A DNA stretch of 10,821 nt from Candidatus Woesebacteria bacterium (GTDB taxonomy: Bacteria > Patescibacteriota > Microgenomatia > UBA8517 > UBA10165): the NCBI GenBank assembly GCA_002686465.1, contig NZCP01000053.1, positions 1 through 10,821 on the forward strand, given 5' to 3'. Position 1 is the first letter of the stretch. Every line of letters starts with the position of its first letter. This document shows, piece by piece, positions 1 to 5,436 of the stretch. The notes beneath the pieces were generated by a model. The model was not told the DNA's origin. It was given only the letters and a program-made list of their open reading frames with translations, and did no database searches. Both the position numbers and the translations under genes were made by a program.

Positions 1-662
1 ACATTCTTTTTTCTCCGGGCTTTTTTGAGATCAGATTCATGAGCCATTATCGGCTTGGTGGGCCCAGCCACCAAAAATTGATGAACGCGAGCACCTTTGG
101 CTGCTCGCGTGATAGGAAGAGCATTCACCTTAAGAACAAATGCTGCCTTGTCAGCATTTTTTTTGTAGAAGGCCCGACTTGGCGCATTATAATTAGCTAT
201 ATCAAGCCGATTATTCACCCTAATTTGTACCAAATCCCCCTGCTTAAACTTTTCAGGCACGTCGTAAATACCGCGGATGCGCTTGGCGTACTTATTCTCA
301 CAAAATTTATTCCACTGCTTCTTAGTCAGAATAAAGCGCGATGGATCTAGAAAAATCATATCGACATAATTCGAAAAATACGGAGGATTTGCTTGGTAGT
401 AGTGAGCTATACGAACAGCGGTGGTGCGTCTTTCATCGTCCCAGGCAAGCCTCCATTGTTCTTCCTCGTTCATAGCTTCGTCAGAATATGTCTCGGCAAT
501 ACTTTGAAACCACTGCTCTTGACCGTAAGACAACGACCCCTTCTGAATAAACTGCTGGCGGATAGACGTCAAAAAGGCCTCTTCACGTTGGCGGCGATGG
601 CCTTCTGAGCGCGCTATTACCTTATCAATATCTTCAAGAGTGATATTCGGCGCAATACTCAT
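1..662 (-). CDS. Unrecognised protein, cut by the left window edge
   Basis: An open frame runs from an ATG at 662 for 220 codons to the window edge without a stop. The start overlaps the stop of the upstream gene as ATGA, indicating translational coupling. The N-terminal 60 residues look helical, opening with SIAPNITLEDIDKVIARSEG and followed by an acidic, Trp-containing segment. The C-terminal part, from about residue 139 (KFKQGDLVQIRVNNR), looks like a small beta-barrel. The last visible residues are very basic (KKARRKKN), which could mark the C-terminus or a nucleic-acid-binding tail. I do not recognise the family. The pattern of a helical N-terminus plus an SH3-like C-terminus is compatible with a phage accessory protein, but that is an impression. 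Reality of the gene is well supported by frame length and overlap; function is unknown. Confidence 0.8.
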   Translation of the reverse strand, partial: MSIAPNITLEDIDKVIARSEGHRRQREEAFLTSIRQQFIQKGSLSYGQEQWFQSIAETYSDEAMNEEEQWRLAWDDERRTTAVRIAHYYQANPPYFSNYVDMIFLDPSRFILTKKQWNKFCENKYAKRIRGIYDVPEKFKQGDLVQIRVNNRLDIANYNAPSRAFYKKNADKAAFVLKVNALPITRAAKGARVHQFLVAGPTKPIMAHESDLKKARRKKN

Positions 663-844
663 ACGTTAGCTTTTCGTAGTGCGGAAGCCATTATTGGTCT
701 CGGACGAAGTTTCCCATGAAACAAGACTCTCACTATATAATCCTTCGTGAAATGTTGGTCGATGAAAACCTTGCTGTCAGCAGCAGATAAAACGATTCCG
801 TGAACTCCGGTTGTTTTGTCAACAACTAAATCCCCGCTTTTCAT
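659..844 (-). CDS. Small SH3-like hypothetical protein (61 aa)
   Basis: A 61-residue protein begins at an ATG preceded by GGAG at six bases' distance, and a sigma70-like promoter lies just upstream. The sequence opens with MKSGDLVVDKTTGVHGIVLS and continues with alternating hydrophobic strands (YIVRVLFHGKLR), the usual look of a small SH3/KOW-type barrel where a short 'GD-V' strand is followed by a turn and an 'I-G-IV' strand. It ends with a basic ALRKANV. Its stop overlaps the start of the downstream partial gene (ATGA), so the two are probably co-translated. Two other proteins in this window (1232-1486 and 1998-2201) have a similar build. No function can be assigned; small barrels of this kind often bind nucleic acid or a partner protein. 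Confidence 0.8.
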   Translation of the reverse strand: MKSGDLVVDKTTGVHGIVLSAADSKVFIDQHFTKDYIVRVLFHGKLRPRPIMASALRKANV

Positions 845-873
845 TTAAGACTCCAATTTGTGGTTGTATTTAT

Positions 874-902
874 ATACTACTATAAAATAAGGGAAAAGTC
901 AA
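874..902 (-). promoter_or_regulatory. Sigma70-like promoter for the 61-aa gene
   Basis: On the minus strand a -35 box TTGACT (897-902) is separated by 17 bases from a -10 box TAGTAT (874-879). The -35 box contains the TGA stop codon of the upstream 48-residue gene (899-901). An exact TATAAATA also lies at 867-874, which matches the T4 late-promoter consensus but may be chance in this AT-rich leader. Confidence 0.6.
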
Positions 903-1045
903 GATTTTTTTCTGCGGATTTCGATCTCTTCTTTTGCAGCTGCAACTAGAAGACCGGGGGCCTGAATTATCGCGCCGATTGCAAGGGCCGACAACGCTGC
1001 AGTGGCGAAGAAAATATCCAATGAAACTTCTATAGCTTTGCCCAT
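899..1045 (-). CDS. Small single-span membrane protein (48 aa)
   Basis: A 48-residue frame starts at an ATG inside the end of the upstream gene and is preceded by GAGGGG at suitable distance, a strong ribosome binding site. It opens MGKAIEVSLDIFFATAALSA and carries one long hydrophobic stretch (about residues 9-36), followed by a strongly charged tail (KEEIEIRRKKS). This predicts a single membrane span with a positively charged cytoplasmic C-terminus. The longer frame over the same bases (870-1064) has a low-complexity Arg/Ser composition and no comparable binding site, so this shorter one is preferred. Size and charge would allow a holin-like or membrane-regulator role, but there is no sequence evidence for either. 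Its stop codon lies within the -35 box of the next promoter. Confidence 0.68.
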   Translation of the reverse strand: MGKAIEVSLDIFFATAALSALAIGAIIQAPGLLVAAAKEEIEIRRKKS

Positions 1046-1227
1046 GTTTTCCCCCTCTCATCATAACAGGTGTCCTCTAGTTCTATACAGTGGTACCAGC
1101 AGCTGGGAAATTCCTTTTTTACAAACAGCATATACGCCATAAAGTCCGCCTTAGCGATGCACATTCCATAGCACTCATGTCTGCGTGAATAAAACATGCG
1201 ATTAAGTTGTATTTTTTCTTTTTTCAT
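1030..1227 (-). CDS. Cys-rich hypothetical protein (65 aa)
   Basis: A 65-residue protein starts five bases after the stop of the preceding gene, with only a weak AAAGAA upstream of the ATG, so translation probably depends on coupling. It has five cysteines: C19 and C23 form one CX3C pair, C43 and C47 a second, and C54 stands alone. There is no signal peptide. Two spaced CX3C pairs could bind a metal or form two disulfides, but no known domain is recognised. The C-terminal bases overlap the start of the 48-residue membrane protein by 16 bases. The tight packing and clean reading frame between two supported genes are the main evidence that it is real. Confidence 0.68.
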   Translation of the reverse strand: MKKEKIQLNRMFYSRRHECYGMCIAKADFMAYMLFVKKEFPSCWYHCIELEDTCYDERGKTWAKL

Positions 1228-1231
1228 TTCT

Positions 1232-1486
1232 TTACTTTGTTGGAAAGGTGATTGCTAGTAATTTAACTCTCGAAGTAAATTCTTTATTTTTGTCCGGAAC
1301 AACCCCGGGGTCCAGCCTTTCAACCTGTCCCTCCTTCAACTCCCCCCATTCTCCGTTGATCGGAAAATAGATTAGAAGCTTTTTTGTATTTTCATCTGTT
1401 TTGATATAGATCCCTGTTTGACCATTTATATTTATATCAAACAAATCGTAGTCAACCAAAACTTTTACATCTTCGCCTCGGAGCAT
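1232..1486 (-). CDS. Small beta-rich hypothetical protein (84 aa)
   Basis: The start is decided by an excellent ribosome binding site, GGGAGG with seven bases to the ATG. The 84-residue product looks entirely beta: it opens MLRGEDVKVLVDYDLF, then alternates strands (QTGIYIKTDENTKKLLIYF) and a Gly-Glu turn (NGEWGELKEGQVERLDP). This is the pattern of an SH3-like or similar small barrel, and it resembles the proteins at 659-844 and 1998-2201 in design though not in obvious sequence identity. There is no signal peptide or membrane span. It sits in a run of tiny genes with five to 24 bases between neighbours. Function unknown. Confidence 0.78.
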   Translation of the reverse strand: MLRGEDVKVLVDYDLFDININGQTGIYIKTDENTKKLLIYFPINGEWGELKEGQVERLDPGVVPDKNKEFTSRVKLLAITFPTK

Positions 1487-1510
1487 AATTCACCCTCCCA
1501 ATGAGTGGTA

Positions 1511-1801
1511 TCAATTATATCTAACCGGAGGAGATGCGATCAGATTGCATTTTTGCAACCTGTCTGCAAGAGCCTGGCAAAGCTGAAGTCGGTCTGGTTC
1601 CTCGTCCATACAAAGAGACTCGTTCTCTTCCACCGTTTTCCTGATCAAAATAAATAGCCTTTCATATGGGTTATTTGCTTGAGTCAGCTCCTTTGTATTC
1701 AGGTTGTCTACTACAAACCCCGCTGTTTCTCTCAAACCAAACCCAGTTTCGCTTTCGTCTTTCCAGTGAAAGCCATTACCTTTTCTAATATTCTTTGTCA
1801 T
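1511..1801 (-). CDS. Hypothetical protein (96 aa)
   Basis: A 96-residue soluble protein whose ATG lies inside the last codons of the upstream gene, with GGAG seven bases upstream, so the overlapping start is well supported. The N-terminal third is polar and Gly-rich (FHWKDESETGFGLRETAGF). The rest is likely helical, including ERLFILIRKTVEENE and a Leu/Gln-rich helix (DRLQLCQALADRLQKC). Three cysteines lie in the C-terminal half. No motif is recognised. The 17-base overlap with the previous gene suggests the two products are made together. Confidence 0.75.
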   Translation of the reverse strand: MTKNIRKGNGFHWKDESETGFGLRETAGFVVDNLNTKELTQANNPYERLFILIRKTVEENESLCMDEEPDRLQLCQALADRLQKCNLIASPPVRYN

Positions 1802-1988
1802 AATACGACTCCATATTGTTCGCCATTACCATTAAAGCATCTGCAAGGTCAAATGCAGATGCGTAATCAAGATCCAGTCTCATACTACCTCCGATAAGAA
1901 CTGTCACCGATCCGAGTTCCTCATATATCTCTACAAGAATGGAGTCTCCAGCTGGAGACTGTATGTAAAATTCTTTTCTGTCAGACAT
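1785..1988 (-). CDS. Hypothetical protein (67 aa)
   Basis: A 67-residue acidic protein starting nine bases after the stop of the upstream gene. An AGGA sits directly against the ATG, closer than usual, so coupling to the upstream stop is likely. The first half looks like beta strands (EFYIQSPAGDSILVEIYEEL, GSVTVLIGG). The second half forms one amphipathic helix (YASAFDLADALMVMANNM), a compact beta-helix layout common in small phage proteins. No family recognised and no export signal. Confidence 0.73.
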   Translation of the reverse strand: MSDRKEFYIQSPAGDSILVEIYEELGSVTVLIGGSMRLDLDYASAFDLADALMVMANNMESYYDKEY

Positions 1989-1997
1989 TCCTGTATG

Positions 1998-2201
1998 TTA
2001 CACGGTTTCTTCGTCGCTGTCAACTGAAAAAAGTTGTTGATAGTCGTACTCCATGATTTTTCCCTCGTTGAATCCATTACGCATGAAAACAGCATAGCGG
2101 TCGGCAGACAATATGCCAACAATGTCCCCTTTTATTTTAAGAGGCTTTCCGATTGCGCGGTCGCGCAAATAAACCTCGTCGCCTATATTAAAATCACTCA
2201 T
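1998..2201 (-). CDS. SH3-like hypothetical protein (67 aa)
   Basis: The protein opens MSDFNIGDEVYLRDRAIGKP and continues with strands KIKGDIVGILSADRYAVFM and a YDYQQLFSV end. The 'IGDEVYLR ... GDIVGIL' arrangement is typical of small SH3/KOW-type barrels. It ends in an acidic tail (DSDEE). There is no Shine-Dalgarno sequence before the ATG. Instead a GGGG-TATATT element ends seven bases upstream, matching the geometry seen at the Fe-S carrier gene, so the message may be leaderless or nearly so. No function is known; it is the third small barrel-like protein in this stretch. Confidence 0.76.
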   Translation of the reverse strand: MSDFNIGDEVYLRDRAIGKPLKIKGDIVGILSADRYAVFMRNGFNEGKIMEYDYQQLFSVDSDEETV

Positions 2202-2207
2202 ATGCTA

Positions 2208-2213
2208 AATATA
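2208..2213 (-). promoter_or_regulatory. Possible -10 element of a near-leaderless promoter
   Basis: TATATT on the minus strand, preceded by GGGG (2214-2217), ends so that transcription starting about seven bases downstream would begin at the ATG at 2201. No convincing -35 box is present. The same GGGTATAWTTA motif with identical spacing precedes the gene starting at 4352. Confidence 0.35.
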
Positions 2214-2225
2214 CCCCGTAAACCC

Positions 2226-2837
2226 TTATAAGCTTTTTAGGATCTTGTCTTTGTTGATTTGTTTTAAAGATTTTCGTAAATGTCGCGCAACATATTCAAT
2301 CTCCACATAGAACCCGTCCTCATCTCCAACCAAGGAACTATAAATCATAAAGTTCCTTGACCTCCACGTATTTTTAATGTGTAACATGCCCAAACGCACA
2401 GGTTCACATACAGACACATGTATCAATTCGTCAACAAGCGGGTCTTTCTCTAACTGTTCGTGCTGGAACTGGCCGTACTTTTTATTTAGCCACTTGACTA
2501 CCGCCTTATACTTTGATATACAGTTGTATGTGTCTATTCCCTCGGTTCCCAAGATCAGTATGACTTTCGCTATTCTTTTTTTAATAAAGAACAGCTGCAG
2601 CTCTGTTTCAGCACCTAATAGATCTTCGGTTCCAATAAATACCAATTCGCCCCAATCTATATCCCCCATATAATATTTAAACCCAGATGGCGGCTCAAAT
2701 ATTGTGTATTCTTTTTCCCAGTTTAGACTAAGAGGAGCGGTTTGAACGATTGCCGGCTCCCAACCTGGCCCTAAGGGGGCGGTACGTGCGGTCGCAGGTA
2801 GAAAACAAAAGCACAATAAAGGAATTATTTTTCTCAC
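2226..2837 (-). CDS. Secreted hypothetical protein (about 203 aa)
   Basis: I prefer a GTG start at 2837, because it gives a clean signal peptide: Arg-Lys, a hydrophobic core IIPLLCFCFLPA, then TARTA before likely cleavage near residue 20. A TTG at 2855 in the same frame would add six residues including two acidic ones. After the signal there is a 14-residue-spaced imperfect repeat, TAPLGPGWE at 19-27 and TAPLSLNWE at 33-41. The remainder resembles small secreted bacterial proteins with a 'Y..vv.wL..KYG' helix (residues 110-122 here), followed by beta strands ending IYSSLVGDEDGFYVEIEYV. That resemblance is from memory and gives no function. Two cysteines (106 and 144) in the mature part could form a disulfide. 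It follows the MazG-like gene closely. Confidence 0.72.
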   Translation of the reverse strand: MRKIIPLLCFCFLPATARTAPLGPGWEPAIVQTAPLSLNWEKEYTIFEPPSGFKYYMGDIDWGELVFIGTEDLLGAETELQLFFIKKRIAKVILILGTEGIDTYNCISKYKAVVKWLNKKYGQFQHEQLEKDPLVDELIHVSVCEPVRLGMLHIKNTWRSRNFMIYSSLVGDEDGFYVEIEYVARHLRKSLKQINKDKILKSL

Positions 2838-2861
2838 TTCATCTATTACCTGCAACCAAAA

Positions 2862-3179
2862 TCAGTCACCAAGAACCTCGTCTAAAACAACGCCTAGTTT
2901 AAACTTACCACGTTCCATCGCTTTATTTTGCGCGAATTGTGCAACTTCTGATAATTCTAAATTCCAGTTCTCAAGGATCGCGAGTAGCACCTCGTACATG
3001 TCGGCCGCTTCCTCCAATGATGGATCAGCAGCAAATTCATCAAGTTCTTCTCTCATTTTTTCGATCACACGTTGATTATATTCTTCGGTATACGCGATGT
3101 GGCCCCGTAGATTTTTGCCTGAATCCCTGATTATTTCAGGGATTCTATCTCTCACGAGTTTTGGTAAGGGGGTATTCAG
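2862..3179 (-). CDS. MazG-like NTP pyrophosphohydrolase, probable CTG start
   Basis: All-alpha NTP pyrophosphohydrolase of the MazG superfamily, close to the small COG4997-type house-cleaning enzymes that hydrolyse non-canonical NTPs to NMP and pyrophosphate. The family's N-terminal signature K-L-V-R-D-R-I-P-E-I-I is present, and the Mg-binding EExxE...ExxD motif is intact (E44, E45, E48, E57, D60 in the long form). The only standard start in frame is a GTG at 3155, which falls inside the signature and has no ribosome binding site. An in-frame CTG at 3177-3179 has AGGAG exactly seven bases upstream and gives a 105-residue protein with the full signature, so I place the start there. The gene lies ten bases after the lysozyme. 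A perfect hairpin sits early in the reading frame. Confidence 0.83.
   Translation of the reverse strand: MNTPLPKLVRDRIPEIIRDSGKNLRGHIAYTEEYNQRVIEKMREELDEFAADPSLEEAADMYEVLLAILENWNLELSEVAQFAQNKAMERGKFKLGVVLDEVLGD
3121..3145 (-). repeat. Perfect 10-bp inverted repeat early in the MazG-like gene
   Basis: GAATCCCTGA and its exact reverse complement TCAGGGATTC flank a five-base loop. In the mRNA this would form a stable hairpin eight bases after the GTG at 3155 and 34 bases after the CTG at 3179. It encodes R-I-P-E-I-I-R-D-S, so part of the symmetry is allowed by the conserved protein motif. There is no U-tract, so it is not a terminator. Confidence 0.6.
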
Positions 3180-3189
3180 CGGTCGACTC

Positions 3190-4017
3190 CTAGTTAATTA
3201 CAATCTTGTCGAATCCAGCTTGGCCGCCGACAAGCCAATTTCTATCCACATCGCCAGAAATGCCGTCAAGCGTGCCAGAGCCTGTCCACTGCCATACTCT
3301 CCATTCCGGCCATGAACCAAGTCTATCAACTTTTATTCCTTTTTTTAAGGCTTTTTTGCTATAGTAAGCGTGCCACAAGGTGTAATCATCAACACCGGTA
3401 GTGTCACTTTTAAGGTAATACTTCGTCATATTCCCACCAGTGTAAATTATTGGGCGTACGCATGACTGGGCCTCGACCTCTTGCAAGAAGGTTAAAACCC
3501 AATTTCGAATAGAGTCGGGCGAGTGATCTCCTGCGCGCTCAAAATCAAGGACGGGACGCAAATCACCAGGACTAAGTGGGCAATGCTTGACGAAGTTCTT
3601 TACCTCTTGGTGTGGGTCATCGTGCAAGTCCGGCCGGGCGAAATGATAGCCGCCGACAGGAATACCTGCGCTGCGTGCGCCTGTTATATTTTGCTTGTGC
3701 TCGGGGTCTTGATAGTTGTTGCCTTCTGTAACCTTAGCCCAACAAAAGTTGGCCAATCCGGTTGCAGCTAGAGTTTTCCAGTCTATATTTCCCTGCCACT
3801 TACTCACATCAATTCCCGCGTATATTTCTATTCCAAATGCCGCGCGAACCTGTGGGCCGGAGCGACCATCAACTGTTAAGCCGTGAGCGTCCTGATAATC
3901 CTTTAGGGCTTCTTCTGTTTTTGACCCAAAGGTTCCGTCCGCGAGGACGCCTAGGCTCTTTTGCAGTCTTTTGACTTCCTGGCCTTTGTGGCCTTTCTGT
4001 TGAATCCATAATTTCAT
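3190..4017 (-). CDS. GH25 lysozyme with peptidoglycan-binding domain
   Basis: A 275-residue wall hydrolase. Residues about 9-62 form a PG_binding_1 domain (KGQEVKRLQKSLGVLADGTF, then a second DGRSGPQVRAAFG repeat). Residues about 66-270 form a glycoside hydrolase family 25 muramidase, which cleaves the MurNAc-GlcNAc bond. Family hallmarks are visible: the GIDVSKWQG strand with D70, WAKVTEG with E98, the catalytic PVLDFE segment with D158 and E160, and SGDVDRN near the end. There is no signal peptide, so export would need a holin, lysis from within, or virion delivery; this favours a phage endolysin. The start is fixed by GGAGGA four to five bases upstream of the ATG. It follows the Fe-S carrier gene by 14 bases, an unusual neighbour for a lysozyme. 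Confidence 0.94.
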   Translation of the reverse strand: MKLWIQQKGHKGQEVKRLQKSLGVLADGTFGSKTEEALKDYQDAHGLTVDGRSGPQVRAAFGIEIYAGIDVSKWQGNIDWKTLAATGLANFCWAKVTEGNNYQDPEHKQNITGARSAGIPVGGYHFARPDLHDDPHQEVKNFVKHCPLSPGDLRPVLDFERAGDHSPDSIRNWVLTFLQEVEAQSCVRPIIYTGGNMTKYYLKSDTTGVDDYTLWHAYYSKKALKKGIKVDRLGSWPEWRVWQWTGSGTLDGISGDVDRNWLVGGQAGFDKIVIN

Positions 4018-4031
4018 TTTAGTCCTCCATT

Positions 4032-4352
4032 TTATATGCTAAAGCTTTCGCCGCAACCGCAGGTTCTTTTTGCATTAGGGTTGTTAAATTTAAACCCAGC
4101 ACCATTTAAATTATCCAAGTAATCAATTTCAATTCCCATAAGATATAAATAGCTTTTAGAATCTACGATAATTTTCACACCGTGACTTTCCAGTTCGCGG
4201 TCCTTAGCATCAATTTTATCTTCAAATTCAAGGAAATATGTGAAACCAGAACAGCCGCCGCCGCGGACGCCGACGCGTAGGCCGGCTTGCGATGGCCTCT
4301 CAACAAGCAATGCAGTTACTTTTTCTGCAGCAGTTGTAGATAGTGTGATCAT
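4032..4352 (-). CDS. A-type iron-sulfur cluster carrier (HesB/IscA/ErpA family)
   Basis: A 106-residue member of the A-type carrier family, which receives Fe-S clusters from a scaffold and hands them to target apoproteins in the cytoplasm. The three cluster-ligating cysteines are present: C34 in GGGCSGF, and C98 and C100 in the C-terminal TCGCGESF motif. Length and spacing match full-length IscA/ErpA, so it looks functional. I cannot tell which subfamily it belongs to. No iscS, iscU or suf gene is nearby, so it would rely on the cell's own assembly machinery. HesB-like genes are known as auxiliary genes in marine phages. No Shine-Dalgarno sequence precedes the ATG; two tandem TATAAT hexamers lie directly upstream, suggesting a leaderless or near-leaderless message. 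Confidence 0.92.
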   Translation of the reverse strand: MITLSTTAAEKVTALLVERPSQAGLRVGVRGGGCSGFTYFLEFEDKIDAKDRELESHGVKIIVDSKSYLYLMGIEIDYLDNLNGAGFKFNNPNAKRTCGCGESFSI

Positions 4353-4364
4353 ATTATAATTATA
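4353..4364 (-). promoter_or_regulatory. Tandem TATAAT before the Fe-S carrier start
   Basis: Two perfect TATAAT hexamers are adjacent on the minus strand (4359-4364 and 4353-4358), preceded by GGG and followed at once by the ATG at 4352. Initiation seven bases after the first hexamer would start the RNA at the ATG. The best -35 candidate, CTGAAT at 16 bases, is weak. Confidence 0.45.
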
Positions 4365-4378
4365 CCCATCAAGCGCAT

Positions 4379-4564
4379 TTATTCAGTATCGGTTGTAATA
4401 AATTTTTTCGGCCAGTCTTCTTCCGGAGGCAACATATCAAGAGTATCTTCATTCCCTATGCAATTCTCTATCCTCTGTATCCTTCCTTCAAGGTTCTGTA
4501 TATCTTTTACAATCGCCACTAGGGCGCGTTTGATTTTCATAGTTTCACTATTTATGTTCACCAT
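4379..4564 (-). CDS. Short coiled-coil-like hypothetical protein (61 aa)
   Basis: I place the start at the ATG at 4564, which overlaps the stop of the upstream gene by seven bases and follows an AGAAGAAG purine run. A longer in-frame start at 4621 would lie deep inside the upstream gene and add an Arg-rich, unlikely N-terminus. The product has one long helix with heptad-like spacing (IKRALVAIVKDIQNLEGRIQ then RIENCIG), suggesting a short coiled coil. An acidic tail follows (MLPPEEDWPKKF). No signal, span or known motif. It could be a small oligomerising or adaptor protein, but nothing identifies a partner. Confidence 0.65.
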   Translation of the reverse strand: MVNINSETMKIKRALVAIVKDIQNLEGRIQRIENCIGNEDTLDMLPPEEDWPKKFITTDTE

Positions 4565-4761
4565 TCTTCTTCTTTCGCGTTTTCTGGTCCCCAGGTACAC
4601 TCCATTGCGGCCCGGGAACATTCTTCCAAAATAATCTTTAACCTGGATTCTTCCATGTTGTCACACACTCCTATCGTGGGGGGAGAATCGTACCACTGGT
4701 CTGTGTCAGACGCGGCATATAATATTGCTCCTATGCCCATCCCCAAAATCACTTTCAACAT
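4558..4761 (-). CDS. Small membrane-anchored or exported protein (67 aa)
   Basis: A 67-residue protein with a hydrophobic N-terminus (LKVILGMGIGAILYAAS, residues 2-18), which could be a signal anchor or, if cleaved near the Ala-Ala-Ser, a signal peptide. The rest is acidic and contains three cysteines (C33, C48, C55) and an EEEW end. It lies 40 bases after the hemolysin III-family gene, with a weak purine-rich binding site (AAGAGA), and overlaps the next gene by seven bases. No family recognised. Its position next to a polytopic membrane protein suggests a role at the envelope, which is inference. Confidence 0.65.
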   Translation of the reverse strand: MLKVILGMGIGAILYAASDTDQWYDSPPTIGVCDNMEESRLKIILEECSRAAMECTWGPENAKEEEW

Positions 4762-4801
4762 TTTCTAATTTTTTCTCTTAATTCCAATTTCAACTTCTAT
4801 T

Positions 4802-5365
4802 TCACCACAAAAACCTAATGTGCACAGAGGCGGCTATCACAACGAACAAATGCCAAATTGTATGGTACCACTTATTGCCGTCATAAATATAAAATATCAA
4901 CCCTAAAAGATATGCCGACACACCAAGCAGGAACCATGATAAACATTCAAACTGCGGTTCGCCAAGGGCAAAAACTACTAAAGAGATTATCCCAGATGAT
5001 ATACACAACGGCACCATCAAACGCTCTAGCCTTGTCGTACCGAAATACTTTATTGTGTATACAAAACTGCAAAAACAAGGTAGCAGACATACCGGCCACC
5101 AATTATTACCAGTCAAGACACAAAATGACACCCCGGTTGCGCCGATAGTAACGTGAATCGATGCCATATCGAGCATTCTAAAGAGATTCTTTCCCGAAGA
5201 TTCGCCAGCCGAGTGATAAAGCACCGAGAGAAGAAAAGTCGTGGCTAGGGCACCACTTAATAATTTTCCCGCCAAGGTAGTTGTAAGCAACAGGCTAGTT
5301 AAAGTCATTCCCAGCGCAACAGCATGGGTAATTGTGTTCCACTTCTCTTCTTCTATCGTTCTCAT
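4802..5365 (-). CDS. Hemolysin III/PAQR-family membrane protein
   Basis: A 187-residue protein of the hemolysin III (YqfA/PAQR-related) family, with seven predicted membrane spans and no separate signal. The conserved elements are all visible: an N-terminal EEEKWNTITHAVALG segment (H14), LSVLYHSAG (H51), the MLDMASIHVTIGATG helix with D66, and the C-terminal WYHTIWHLFVV...HIRF motif (H168, H172, H182). In the wider superfamily such His/Asp residues bind a metal and members are hydrolases or receptors. Bacterial members have been linked to membrane energetics and, in one case, haemolysis, so the family name should not be read as a toxin call. Length is slightly short but the core is complete. 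It has its own promoter in the gap after dnaK; no strong ribosome binding site is seen. Confidence 0.9.
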   Translation of the reverse strand: MRTIEEEKWNTITHAVALGMTLTSLLLTTTLAGKLLSGALATTFLLSVLYHSAGESSGKNLFRMLDMASIHVTIGATGVSFCVLTGNNWWPVCLLPCFCSFVYTIKYFGTTRLERLMVPLCISSGIISLVVFALGEPQFECLSWFLLGVSAYLLGLIFYIYDGNKWYHTIWHLFVVIAASVHIRFLW

Positions 5366-5402
5366 TAGAGCACACTTATGGGGGGAAATTGTCTACATTA
5401 TT

Positions 5403-5431
5403 ATAATATCAGATTTTTGCAAATAAATCAA
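5403..5431 (-). promoter_or_regulatory. Extended -10 promoter before the hemolysin III-family gene
   Basis: On the minus strand TTGATT (5426-5431) is followed after 17 bases by TATTAT (5403-5408), with an extended -10 TG one base upstream (5410-5411). It lies in the 71-base gap after dnaK and would give a leader of about 30 bases. No terminator hairpin is seen after dnaK, so read-through is also likely. Confidence 0.5.
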
Positions 5432-5436
5432 CTCTT

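Noticed and set aside
870..1064. 64-residue minus-strand frame with Arg/Ser-rich composition
   Set aside because: It overlaps both neighbours and the promoter at 874-902; the frame at 899-1045 has a better binding site and a sensible membrane-protein sequence.
4379..4621. 80-residue version of the coiled-coil-like protein
   Set aside because: The extra N-terminus lies within the upstream gene and is Arg-rich; the ATG at 4564 fits the usual short overlap.
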